DNA of 8,174 nt from Bacteroidota bacterium (lineage in GTDB: Bacteria; Bacteroidota; Bacteroidia; Flavobacteriales_D; Crocinitomicaceae): assembly GCA_016866415.1 (NCBI GenBank), contig VGML01000093.1, positions 1 to 8,174 of the forward strand. Reading direction: 5' to 3'. Every line of letters starts with the position of its first letter. Position 1 is the first letter of the stretch. Under the pieces are notes generated by a model that saw only the letters and a program-made list of their open reading frames with translations, ran no database searches and had not been told where the DNA came from. The position numbers and the translations under genes were made by a program. Shown here piece by piece: positions 1 to 6,144 of the stretch.

Positions 1-126
1 AACGGGATTCGTAGTTTTCAAACCTTCAATTCGCAATTTTCCTTTTATGGAAGCCTGGATCGTTTCCTTTGTTTCCAAAAGCACGTTATACCATCTGCCA
101 GTCGATTTGAGAACCAATCCTTTCAT
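1..126 (-). CDS. rsgA: Ribosome small-subunit-dependent GTPase RsgA, N-terminal 42 residues (runs off the left edge)
   Basis: Seen: an ATG at 126-124 on the minus strand opens a frame that stays open to base 1, giving 42 residues that begin MKGLVLKSTGRWYNVLLE and contain IKGKLRIEGLKTTNPV. Known: this matches the N-terminal OB-fold region of Bacteroidota RsgA (YjeQ), where a Ser-Thr-Gly-x-Trp-Tyr segment is followed by a basic (K/R)GKxR strand and a TNPVAVGD-like segment. RsgA is a cytoplasmic circularly permuted GTPase that acts late in 30S assembly and helps release maturation factors. The GTPase and zinc-finger regions lie outside the window, so integrity cannot be judged. The gene starts 38 bases after the stop of the haemoglobin gene on the same strand and could be read from its transcript; no convincing promoter of its own is visible in the gap. 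The identification rests on a short segment. Confidence 0.8.
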   Translation of the reverse strand, partial: MKGLVLKSTGRWYNVLLETKETIQASIKGKLRIEGLKTTNPV

Positions 127-164
127 CCAATTTGAATTAGGTTAAAGCTACAAAAATTTAGAAC

Positions 165-512
165 TCATTGTTGAATCTTACTTTTAATGGTCCAACCAAT
201 CAGTTGAGCGCGCTGTTTCGCTTGGTTTGCAATTTCACCTGTAAAATATTCGTCAATTGTTTCATTGAACAAATTCAGCCAACGCTCAAAATGGGCTTCT
301 TGCAAAGGCATATGCAAATGCTTTTCAACGACATTCATTTTATATCCGGGTTCATTCAAAAGCGCAAAACTCCAAAAGTGAATCATTTTCGGCATGTGAA
401 CATCAAAATCCAAATCCTTAAAAAATGGACTCAGTTGTTCATCTTTCAAAACTTTCCCATAAAATTCATGAACCAACAGGGAAATATCCTCTTTGGAAGA
501 AATGTCTTTCAT
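165..512 (-). CDS. Group III truncated haemoglobin
   Basis: A 115-residue cytoplasmic globin of the 2-on-2 fold, the usual length for group III (TrHb3). Comparing from memory with Campylobacter jejuni Ctb, the ligand positions fall in register: Tyr18 (FYGKV) is B10, His39 (VHMPKMIHFW) is E7, and His65 (EKHLHMPL) is the proximal F8 haem ligand; Trp78 in HFERWLNLF probably corresponds to G8. The LFxxTIDxxFxGxxAxxAKxRAxLI C-terminal half is typical of the family. Known: TrHb3 proteins bind O2 very tightly and are linked to nitric oxide or low-oxygen physiology in some bacteria; the exact role here is unknown. The ATG at 512-510 is preceded by a TAATTTTG box ending four bases before it, with no ribosome-binding site. 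It is divergent from the DUF2231-like membrane gene and followed after 38 bases by rsgA. Confidence 0.92.
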   Translation of the reverse strand: MKDISSKEDISLLVHEFYGKVLKDEQLSPFFKDLDFDVHMPKMIHFWSFALLNEPGYKMNVVEKHLHMPLQEAHFERWLNLFNETIDEYFTGEIANQAKQRAQLIGWTIKSKIQQ

Positions 513-516
513 AAAA

Positions 517-524
517 CAAAATTA
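517..524 (-). promoter_or_regulatory. Candidate -7 promoter element of the truncated haemoglobin gene
   Basis: On the minus strand the sequence is TAATTTTG, an exact match to the Bacteroidota TAnnTTTG -7 box used by the primary sigma factor. Its last base is five positions before the A of the haemoglobin ATG, so a normally spaced start site would fall on or next to the start codon (leaderless or nearly so). No good TTTG -33 box is seen about 20 bases upstream, only T-rich sequence, so this is a partial match. Confidence 0.4.
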
Positions 525-588
525 ACTTGAAAGTTTCAGTTTGAAACGTTTATTTAAAATCGACGTACTATTTTAAAATTTTATCAAA

Positions 589-1047
589 ATGAACGAAGCA
601 CATTTCCACTTACTCATCAATCACTTTCCAATCATATTACCCTTTGTAGGACTTTCAATACTCATTATTGGCTTTTTGTTGAAAGCTGAATTGGTTAAAC
701 GAATCGCCTATAGTTTGTTTATTGTTGGTGCGGTGACCACATTAATGGCTATGAATTCTGGAGAAGGAGCAGAAGAAATAGTTGAGGAATTAGGTAGAAA
801 TCATCATGCCATTCACGAGCACGAGGAACATGCCGAGACTTTTGCAATTTTAGCTTACATACTTGGTCTATTTTCTGCAATTTCATTTTGGTTGAATTGG
901 AAAAAACACCCATTCAAAGATTTATCGATGTATTTGGTTGCTTTAATTTCAGTGGTAGTTTTATTTTTAGCGAGAGGAACTGGACAAAGTGGTGGAGAGA
1001 TTTCGCACGAAGAGATTAAATCAAGTCAACCAATTGACGAGGATTGA
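589..1047 (+). CDS. Four-helix, histidine-rich inner-membrane protein, DUF2231-like
   Basis: A 152-residue integral membrane protein. Four hydrophobic segments are visible at about residues 12-31, 37-55, 84-102 and 113-129, with no cleavable signal peptide. The opening HFHLLINHFPIILPFVG and the closing RGTGQSGGEISHEE resemble the ends of DUF2231 (COG4244) membrane proteins, which start with a His-Pro-containing first helix and end with a glycine-rich GxxGGxLVYxHG segment. Histidines cluster at residues 5, 7 and 12, in the loop after helix 2 (72, 73, 76, 78, 81) and at 140, so haem or metal binding is possible but not shown. NSGEGAEE (56-63) just after helix 2 is another conserved-looking patch. 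The gene is divergent from the haemoglobin gene across 76 bases and converges with pth, 17 bases apart. Function is not established; assignment to the family is from recognition only. Confidence 0.75.
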   Translation: MNEAHFHLLINHFPIILPFVGLSILIIGFLLKAELVKRIAYSLFIVGAVTTLMAMNSGEGAEEIVEELGRNHHAIHEHEEHAETFAILAYILGLFSAISFWLNWKKHPFKDLSMYLVALISVVVLFLARGTGQSGGEISHEEIKSSQPIDED

Positions 1048-1064
1048 ACCAATTAGGCTGAATT

Positions 1065-1628
1065 CTATTTCCCATTCCAATTGGTCATTGTCAATTCGAG
1101 ACCTTGCGTTGCGAAACTTTTTATGAATTCGGTTGCTACATCGATACGTTCCGACAATGCGAGAGATTCTTCTTTCGACCATTTAGCTAGAACATAATCG
1201 GCTTGCCGTCCTTTTGGAAAATCGTTTCCTACACCAAACCTAAGTCGAGCGTAATCAGTTGTTTTTAAAGTTGCTTGAATGTCTTTTAATCCATTATGGC
1301 CACCATCACTACCTTTGCCTTTCAATCTTAATTTACCAAAAGGAAGTGCAATGTCGTCCGTAATTACAAGCAAATTTGAAATTGGAATTTTCTCTGCTTG
1401 AAGCCAATAGTTCACCGCTTTCCCAGATAAGTTCATGAAAGTAATTGGCTTTATCAAAATTAGTGTTTTACCCTTGAACTTGACTTCAGCTCGATGGGCT
1501 GCTCGATTTAACGAGAAAGAATCACCTAATTCTTTAGCGATAGCATCAACAACCTTGAAACCAATGTTGTGCCTTGTTTCCTCATATTCAGCACCCGGAT
1601 TTCCTAAACCAACGATTAAAAACTTCAT
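1065..1628 (-). CDS. pth: Peptidyl-tRNA hydrolase
   Basis: A 187-residue cytoplasmic enzyme that cleaves the ester bond of peptidyl-tRNA dropped from stalled ribosomes, recycling tRNA. Starting at the ATG at 1628-1626 puts the family opening MKFLIVGLGNPG at the N-terminus and the catalytic His at residue 20 (TRHNIG), the same number as in E. coli. Other active-site residues are Asn10 (GLGNPG), Asn66 (FMNLSG), Asp92 (TDDIALPFG) and Asn112 (GSDGGHNGL). A GTG-type upstream extension of 12 residues is open in frame but would lie inside the preceding gene and precede the family's normal start. The start codon is one base after the TGA stop of the barrel protein gene, whose final codons supply a G-rich GGGGGAAG stretch that may serve as a ribosome-binding site, so translation is probably coupled. 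It is last in the rluB operon. Confidence 0.96.
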   Translation of the reverse strand: MKFLIVGLGNPGAEYEETRHNIGFKVVDAIAKELGDSFSLNRAAHRAEVKFKGKTLILIKPITFMNLSGKAVNYWLQAEKIPISNLLVITDDIALPFGKLRLKGKGSDGGHNGLKDIQATLKTTDYARLRFGVGNDFPKGRQADYVLAKWSKEESLALSERIDVATEFIKSFATQGLELTMTNWNGK

Positions 1629-1629
1629 A

Positions 1630-2508
1630 TCACTTCCCCCATTGCGGACAACTATCACAACCACCCTTCTTAGGGTTTAAATAGAATAATCCTCCTGCAA
1701 CAACTTCTGCAGCTGAATAACCAATTCTTTGTTTGGCATAGGAAGTGTAGTCATTTGGTCGAGTATCTACATTAACCTGATTTAAGAAACCTGCGGCTCC
1801 ATTCAATTGTATGAAAAAATGTTTCCATAATTCGAACCGAGCTCCTGCATGAGCTGAAATTCCCATTCCCGACATGGAAACTGTTTTAACATCCTTCCTG
1901 CCGGCAAATGTAAAATCGTTAAAACTTAAAATACCTCCTGAACTCAATCCAAAGGATGATGCAAAAGCAAATTCACCGCCTTGACTGCGAAACCATTGGT
2001 CAATCCGAGAAACTTCAAAACGGATATAATTCATTCCATTCGTGTTTTCATAATGAAAAGTTTCTTCCTGCGTCACAATAGGCTCGTTGTTGTAATTGCC
2101 TGACCAATTTGTAACCACATCCACACCAGGCTTGATATATCCGGATAGCGTATATGGCTGATTATCAACCAAGACATATTTCATGTGATCATAACCAATT
2201 GAAATCGCCCAATTATTTTTTATGTTGTAACCTAATCTGAAATTAAATTGAGGGACCGTAAGGGTTGTAGGTGAAAAATAAGTTTTCAAATCACGCGAAG
2301 GACGATCTACACCTTTTGCACCGTTCAAGGTAAAATTATAACCAGGTCCATTGAAATTGATGTTGCTCTTGGTGTAAAAGCTTCTATTATAACCCCAATA
2401 AAAAAATAGTGTTCCAGCAGACCATGATCTTTTCGTCTTTGCTCTCTTATATTGAGAAAAAGAGATGAATGATACCAAGATAAAGATTAATAACAATATT
2501 GTTTTCAT
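1630..2508 (-). CDS. Secreted outer-membrane beta-barrel-like protein with a CxxC tail
   Basis: A 292-residue protein with a clear signal peptide (residues 1 to about 18, MKTILLLIFILVSFISFS, cleaved before a Gln). The mature part has many alternating aromatic/hydrophobic strands (for example LFFYWGYNRSFY, FNFRLGYNIKNNWAISIGYDHMKYV, FFIQLNGAAGFL, VVAGGLFYLNP), typical of small Bacteroidota outer-membrane barrels. The WSAGTLFFYWGYNRS and GYDHMKYV segments look like a conserved Bacteroidota family that I recognise only as uncharacterised. After the probable last strand (GGLFYLNP, 272-279) comes a 13-residue tail with Cys284 and Cys287 (CDSCP), the only cysteines in the mature protein. Its ATG overlaps the stop of the lipoprotein gene as ATGA, and pth follows after one base, so it is cotranslated with its neighbours. 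Function unknown; the pairing with a lipoprotein suggests the two may act together at the outer membrane. Confidence 0.72.
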   Translation of the reverse strand: MKTILLLIFILVSFISFSQYKRAKTKRSWSAGTLFFYWGYNRSFYTKSNINFNGPGYNFTLNGAKGVDRPSRDLKTYFSPTTLTVPQFNFRLGYNIKNNWAISIGYDHMKYVLVDNQPYTLSGYIKPGVDVVTNWSGNYNNEPIVTQEETFHYENTNGMNYIRFEVSRIDQWFRSQGGEFAFASSFGLSSGGILSFNDFTFAGRKDVKTVSMSGMGISAHAGARFELWKHFFIQLNGAAGFLNQVNVDTRPNDYTSYAKQRIGYSAAEVVAGGLFYLNPKKGGCDSCPQWGK

Positions 2509-3197
2509 TGAGCAATGATTTTAACAAATTCCTCTTGGGTCAAGATTCGTTCTAAACGATAATGAACTTTTTTATTTAAACTGTGCCATTCAACCAATCC
2601 ATAATCTTTAGCAAAATAAGTTAGTTGTTTAGCTTCATATGCCTGTTCTTTTTTTGTATTTGGATTTAAAACGGTTTGTCGCACCAAATCCTCAAAAACT
2701 AGTGCTTCAGATTCTTCTTCCTCCATCACATTGATAGATTGCCTTTTTTTAAAGTTTCTTTTTAACTCGCGAAGAATCTTTGTTGAGTCAACAACTCCAT
2801 TAAATTTTACGGCAAACCAGGATTCCTTTTTCAAATCCATTGGAAATAGTTTGTTTTTATAAATTCGCGCTTTTTCCTTTTTCTTGAAGCGATCCACCAC
2901 CATTTGATCAAAAACGGTTAACGAATCAATGTTATAATTTATGGCATCTAAAATCCTACTATCACTTGCATATCTCTCCACAACGATATGTTCTCCAGCA
3001 AAGTCACTTATGGCGTAAATCCGATGGAATTCCTCCTCTAGACCATGCGCAATATCTCGGTATAAATAAATTTTAGGCACGGTATCAATCGGATAAAAAT
3101 ATTCCGAATTTGGATTTACGGTTTTAAACTTTTCATCCGTTTCACCGCATGATACCAATAGAAGTAATGAACTGAAAAAAAATAAAATTAGTTTCAT
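2505..3197 (-). CDS. Lipoprotein of unknown function
   Basis: A 230-residue protein with a type II signal peptide: MKLILFFFSS, a leucine run, and the lipobox LVSC with lipidation predicted at Cys17. The residues after the cysteine (GETDEK) are acidic, which in some Flavobacteriia favours outer-membrane or surface export; this is a weak inference. The mature region is charged, with a lysine-rich stretch around 104-116, a KRNFKKR segment near 146-152 and an EEEES run near 159-163; no catalytic motif is recognised. The C-terminal part (QLTYFAKDYGLVEWHSLNKKVHYRLERIL) reads like a beta-strand and helix closing segment. The start overlaps the rluB-type stop codon as ATGA and the stop overlaps the barrel-gene start in the same way, so the product is made in step with both. 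I do not recognise the family beyond being a short Bacteroidota lipoprotein. Confidence 0.7.
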   Translation of the reverse strand: MKLILFFFSSLLLLVSCGETDEKFKTVNPNSEYFYPIDTVPKIYLYRDIAHGLEEEFHRIYAISDFAGEHIVVERYASDSRILDAINYNIDSLTVFDQMVVDRFKKKEKARIYKNKLFPMDLKKESWFAVKFNGVVDSTKILRELKRNFKKRQSINVMEEEESEALVFEDLVRQTVLNPNTKKEQAYEAKQLTYFAKDYGLVEWHSLNKKVHYRLERILTQEEFVKIIAQ

Positions 3198-4072
3198 TTG
3201 GTCATTTTTAAAAACGCAACTTCTTGTTCTGTTAAATGTCTGAACATTCCTCTTGGAAGATCTTTTTTTGTCAGACCAGCAAATTGCACTCGATCAAGTT
3301 TAATAACATTGTAACCCAAAGCCTCAAACAAACGTCGAACAATTCTATTTTTTCCTGAATGCAGCTCTACCCCAATCTCACGCGAAGATGCCTCATCAAC
3401 ATATTCTGCTTTATCAACTCTCGTTTTTCCGTCTTCTAAATCAACACCTTTCAATAGTTTTTCCAAATCTTCACGCGTAACTGGCTTATGCAACTCAACA
3501 TGGTATAATTTTCTTGCTTGATAGCGCGGATGGGTCAGTTTTTTTGCCATATCACCATCATTGGTAAAAAGCAAAAGGCCAGTAGTTTCACGATCTAACC
3601 GTCCGACAGGATAAACACGTTCTCGACAAGCCTTGCTGACTAAAGTCATTACCGTTTTTCGTCCTCGAGGATCATCCATTGTTGTGATGAATCCTTTTGG
3701 TTTATTCAACAAAACATAGCGCTTTTTCTCTGCATTAATGGTCTCCCCATCGTATTGAACAACATCACCGGGTTGAATTTTATAACCTAGCTCCGTTACA
3801 ATTTTTCCATTCACAGAAACAACACCGGTTTGAATCAAGACATCAGCTTCGCGTCTTGAACAAACACCTGCATTAGAAAGGTATTTGTTCAATCGAATAT
3901 TATCCTCTCGAAAAGAAGGAAGTGGATCTCCCTTTTTGACTTTAATTTTGAAGTCGATGTATTTTCGTTTGTCACGAGCGGTAACCGTTTTCTTTGTTTC
4001 CGTCGTTCCTTTCGCCGATGGTTTCTTCACAGAAGCATTTTCTTTAGGCGAATTATTTTTCTTTGCTCTCAT
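3194..4072 (-). CDS. rluB: rRNA pseudouridine synthase, RsuA/RluB family
   Basis: A 292-residue cytoplasmic enzyme isomerising a uridine in ribosomal RNA. Residues 1-55 are a lysine-rich, low-complexity extension, common in Bacteroidota members and likely RNA-contacting. An S4 RNA-binding domain follows (about 58-108: IRLNKYLSNAGVCSRREAD, then VNGKIV and PGDVV). The catalytic domain has LLNKPKGFITTMDDP and GRLDRETTGLLLFTNDG, with Asp160 as the predicted catalytic aspartate, then LTHPRYQ.KLYHVEL and the late GKNRIVRRLFEALGY motif. This is the RluB/RsuA pattern; the 23S site (RluB) is more likely than 16S (RsuA) by general resemblance, but the target cannot be read from sequence. An in-frame TTG at 4084-4082 would add four residues, but it falls inside the likely -7 promoter box, so the ATG at 4072 is chosen. 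First gene of a coupled four-gene unit. Confidence 0.93.
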   Translation of the reverse strand: MRAKKNNSPKENASVKKPSAKGTTETKKTVTARDKRKYIDFKIKVKKGDPLPSFREDNIRLNKYLSNAGVCSRREADVLIQTGVVSVNGKIVTELGYKIQPGDVVQYDGETINAEKKRYVLLNKPKGFITTMDDPRGRKTVMTLVSKACRERVYPVGRLDRETTGLLLFTNDGDMAKKLTHPRYQARKLYHVELHKPVTREDLEKLLKGVDLEDGKTRVDKAEYVDEASSREIGVELHSGKNRIVRRLFEALGYNVIKLDRVQFAGLTKKDLPRGMFRHLTEQEVAFLKMTK

Positions 4073-4081
4073 AAGATAATG

Positions 4082-4089
4082 CAAAGATA
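4082..4089 (-). promoter_or_regulatory. Candidate -7 promoter element of the rluB-lipoprotein-barrel-pth unit
   Basis: On the minus strand the sequence is TATCTTTG, an exact TAnnTTTG match, ending ten bases before the ATG of the pseudouridine synthase gene. About 20 bases further upstream lies a TTTT run (ACATTTTCAG) that could serve as a weak -33 region. Transcription would begin about five bases before the ATG, giving a very short leader. The box includes the alternative TTG codon, which argues against use of that TTG as a start. Confidence 0.5.
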
Positions 4090-4105
4090 CGGAATTACAA
4101 GATAT

Positions 4106-4129
4106 ACTGAAAATGTTGCAAAATTCAGT
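4106..4129 (-). repeat. Short inverted repeat between the SCO gene and rluB
   Basis: ACTGAA at 4106-4111 and TTCAGT at 4124-4129 form a perfect six-base inverted repeat with a 12-base AT-rich spacer. It lies 18 bases past the SCO stop codon and upstream of the rluB -7 box. It could be a weak terminator for the SCO gene, although no uridine run follows it, or an operator for the rluB unit. Such a short repeat in AT-rich DNA may also be chance. Confidence 0.25.
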
Positions 4130-4146
4130 GATTGAAAAATTAAATT

Positions 4147-4806
4147 CTATTCCTTTAATAATCTCTCAATATCCGCGATGAGTTGAGAGACTTCTTTTGA
4201 GGAGGTGCCATCATAATAACCGCGAATTCGTTTTTTCTGATCTACTAAAACAAAATTATTCGTGTGAATAAAATCACCACCAACATCACCTTGATTGGCT
4301 GCTTCAGCAGGTTTTAAAATAAAGAACGACTTTCTTGCTAACGCATATAAATCCTCTTTTTTTCCAGTTAAAAAATGCCATTGACCGCTTATTGCATTAT
4401 GCGTTTTGGCATAGCGTTTTAATTGTTCAACAGTATCAACTTCAGGGTCTACGGTAAAACTTAAAATTTTCACATTCGAATTTCCTTTAATTGCTTTCTG
4501 AACACGTTGCATTTGCTCGTTCATAATTGGACAAATACTCATACAAGTTGTAAAAAAATATTCAGCAACAACTATTTTACCTTCAATCTCTTTTTGAGTT
4601 ACTGTTTTGTTGTCTTCATTTTGAAAGCTGAAATCACCTATTTTATGCCCTTGTCCGATTCGAAGCATTTCAGGATCTACCATTTCTTCCTGGACATCAA
4701 TTGGGTTGATAATCGGTAAATCTTTTTTGTCTTTTGGTTTGATTAAAAAGTAACCTATTGGAATACAGATTGCAAAAAGAATGGCTAAAAATAAGACTCG
4801 TTTCAT
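4147..4806 (-). CDS. SCO1/SenC/PrrC family copper-binding protein
   Basis: A 219-residue periplasm-facing protein held by one N-terminal membrane helix (about residues 4-22); there is no lipobox. The rest is a thioredoxin-like fold. The copper ligands of the family are all present: Cys88 and Cys92 in the TTCMSICPIM motif (CxxxC) and His181 in DFIHTNNFVLVD. The FTVDPEVDTVEQLKRYA and WHFLTG segments are standard SCO features. Known: SCO proteins deliver copper to, or reduce the CuA site of, cytochrome c oxidase, and some work as thiol reductases. No oxidase genes are present here, so the partner is not visible. The gene begins 22 bases after the TlpA-like gene and has its own TAnnTTTG box in that gap, so it may be transcribed both from there and by read-through. 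Family assignment is firm, the exact role inferred. Confidence 0.94.
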   Translation of the reverse strand: MKRVLFLAILFAICIPIGYFLIKPKDKKDLPIINPIDVQEEMVDPEMLRIGQGHKIGDFSFQNEDNKTVTQKEIEGKIVVAEYFFTTCMSICPIMNEQMQRVQKAIKGNSNVKILSFTVDPEVDTVEQLKRYAKTHNAISGQWHFLTGKKEDLYALARKSFFILKPAEAANQGDVGGDFIHTNNFVLVDQKKRIRGYYDGTSSKEVSQLIADIERLLKE

Positions 4807-4810
4807 TTTA

Positions 4811-4818
4811 CAAAGTTA
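4811..4818 (-). promoter_or_regulatory. Candidate -7 promoter element of the SCO gene
   Basis: On the minus strand the sequence is TAACTTTG, an exact TAnnTTTG match. Its last base is five positions before the A of the SCO start codon, the same spacing as at the haemoglobin gene. A TTATTG stretch about 22 bases upstream, inside the last codons of the TlpA-like gene, could be the -33 box. A normally spaced start site would coincide with the ATG. Confidence 0.45.
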
Positions 4819-4828
4819 ACGATTGGGT

Positions 4829-6046
4829 TTACTTTTCGTTCAATAATTCGACGATTTCAGACTCAAATTTCGTTCGAAGTTTTAGGTGCTCTTCACCAGT
4901 GGCAGGCCCGCTAAAACCAGTATGAATATATCTAATTTTTCCTTTTCGGTCAACGATAATTGAAGTTGGAAAACTCATGATTCCATTGAGCATTAGAAAT
5001 TGTGCTGCTGCGACATTCTTATCATTTGTTCCAGCTAAAAGAACGCCATACTTTACTACCAAACGTTTTTTAAAAGCTTTTAAGCGATTGATTTGCTCTT
5101 TTTGATTTGTGCCGACTTCATAACCTAAAGAAATGATTTCCAAACCTTTTGATTGATATTGCTCATAAAACGAATTCAACATTTTAGTTTCGTCCACGCA
5201 ATTTGGACACCACGTTCCCATAATTTGAAATACAATTACTTTATTTTCAAGTTTTGAATTTGGATATCGAAATGGCTTTCCTTTTAGGTCAACTATTTTA
5301 TCAAATTGAATCGGTTTGTCATTAACAACATAAGTCAAATTCTTTTCATCAGTCAATTTGGCTTCTTGATCTCTAACTCCAATCCAAGTTGTTTGGTAAC
5401 TTTTTCCGCTGTAAAAAATTCCATAAATTGAATCTCCAACTACTTTTCCCTCAAACCGAAAAGCCCAAGATCCATTGAATGTCGACATTTGAAATTGATT
5501 GGTACCAATTGTACCCGCAAGGTACCGATAATCGCCTGTTTCGGTCAAAAAAGTTCCTTTAATTGTTCCAGCTGTTTGCTCAAATAGTCCAACGGCGTTT
5601 TCTGGCTCTTTTGAATTCGGACTAAATGTTGTTTTCCATCTCCCTGTAATATTTGAGGTATTGGGCGCCAATTCAATAATTTCATTAACTTGCCAAGCGT
5701 TAAAAGGTATTTTCATAACTGACTTTTTGTTTGGATTAACCCAATATCCCAAAATTTCTGTGTTGTTTTGCGCTAATTTGAATTTTAAATACGCTTCAGA
5801 TTCAGGGAAAAAAGCGGTAACTGAATCCTTGTCTGATTTTAAAGTCATTTTCAAACGCTCGTCCGCATTCACAATTTCCATTTGAACCTTTTCATTTTGT
5901 ACCGAAAAATAAATCGAAAAAGGAATAAACAAACGGTCATTCATGGCAAGTTCTCCTTTCCAAATTCCTCCTTTTATGGAATTCAAACGCTGACTAAAAG
6001 AAATCTGACCTATAAAAATCAAACAAAACAACACAACTAATCGCAT
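4829..6046 (-). CDS. Secreted TlpA-like thioredoxin-fold disulfide reductase with beta-rich N-terminal region
   Basis: A 405-residue exported protein: signal peptide at about 1-18 (MRLVVLFCLIFIGQISFS), with no lipobox. Residues 20-240 are beta-rich and seem to contain two similar lipocalin-like stretches, one opening GIWKGEL (27-33) and one opening GRWKTTF (135-141); the second includes GTFLTETGDYRYLAGTIG, a pattern I associate with Bacteroidota TlpA-family proteins. The C-terminal third is a TlpA/ResA-type thioredoxin fold: the redox motif WCPNC at Cys280 and Cys283, and the cis-proline Pro360 in SFPTSIIVD. Known: such proteins reduce or exchange disulfides in the periplasm, often for cytochrome c maturation; substrates here are unknown. 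It is followed by the SCO gene after 22 bases, which fits a shared extracytoplasmic thiol/copper role. It is divergent from the sigma factor gene. Confidence 0.88.
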   Translation of the reverse strand: MRLVVLFCLIFIGQISFSQRLNSIKGGIWKGELAMNDRLFIPFSIYFSVQNEKVQMEIVNADERLKMTLKSDKDSVTAFFPESEAYLKFKLAQNNTEILGYWVNPNKKSVMKIPFNAWQVNEIIELAPNTSNITGRWKTTFSPNSKEPENAVGLFEQTAGTIKGTFLTETGDYRYLAGTIGTNQFQMSTFNGSWAFRFEGKVVGDSIYGIFYSGKSYQTTWIGVRDQEAKLTDEKNLTYVVNDKPIQFDKIVDLKGKPFRYPNSKLENKVIVFQIMGTWCPNCVDETKMLNSFYEQYQSKGLEIISLGYEVGTNQKEQINRLKAFKKRLVVKYGVLLAGTNDKNVAAAQFLMLNGIMSFPTSIIVDRKGKIRYIHTGFSGPATGEEHLKLRTKFESEIVELLNEK

Positions 6047-6144
6047 AAAGCATTTATTTTACAGAACGAAATTACCCAATAAAAAAGAAATTTAGGAACC
6101 CGATGCAACTTTTTCGAAACAATAAAAGTCATAGTTTTCGAGTC
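6047..6144. promoter_or_regulatory. Divergent intergenic region between the TlpA-like gene and the ECF sigma gene
   Basis: These 98 bases must hold the promoters for both directions. Toward the TlpA-like gene there is TAATTTCG (minus strand, 6074-6067), one base off TAnnTTTG. Toward the sigma gene there is TAGTTTTC (6132-6139), also one base off, with a TTTTTC run about 17 bases upstream (6110-6115). Neither is a full consensus match, which would be expected if one or both promoters are read by an alternative sigma factor, but this is inference. No strong hairpin is seen. Confidence 0.35.

Noticed and set aside
168..530. A 120-codon plus-strand frame opposite the haemoglobin gene
   Set aside because: It is a mirror of a well-recognised globin gene, its product resembles no family, and it lacks a credible start region.
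1025..1038. Small hairpin GTCAA-CCAA-TTGAC near the end of the DUF2231-like gene
   Set aside because: Five base pairs inside the coding region; expected often by chance in this composition.
1048..1085. Inverted repeat ACCAATT / AATTGGT spanning the convergent ends of the DUF2231-like gene and pth
   Set aside because: Seven base pairs of low GC with a 24-base loop and no uridine run; half of it lies in pth codons. Not enough to call a bidirectional terminator.
1629..1664. Twelve-residue upstream extension of pth
   Set aside because: It lies within the end of the barrel-protein gene and moves the family-conserved MKFLIVGLGNPG opening and His20 away from their normal positions.
6103..6144. Longer N-terminus for the sigma factor from the ATG at 6103
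   Set aside because: The extra 14 residues do not resemble the family and would overlap the likely promoter; the ATG at 6145 fits the family start.
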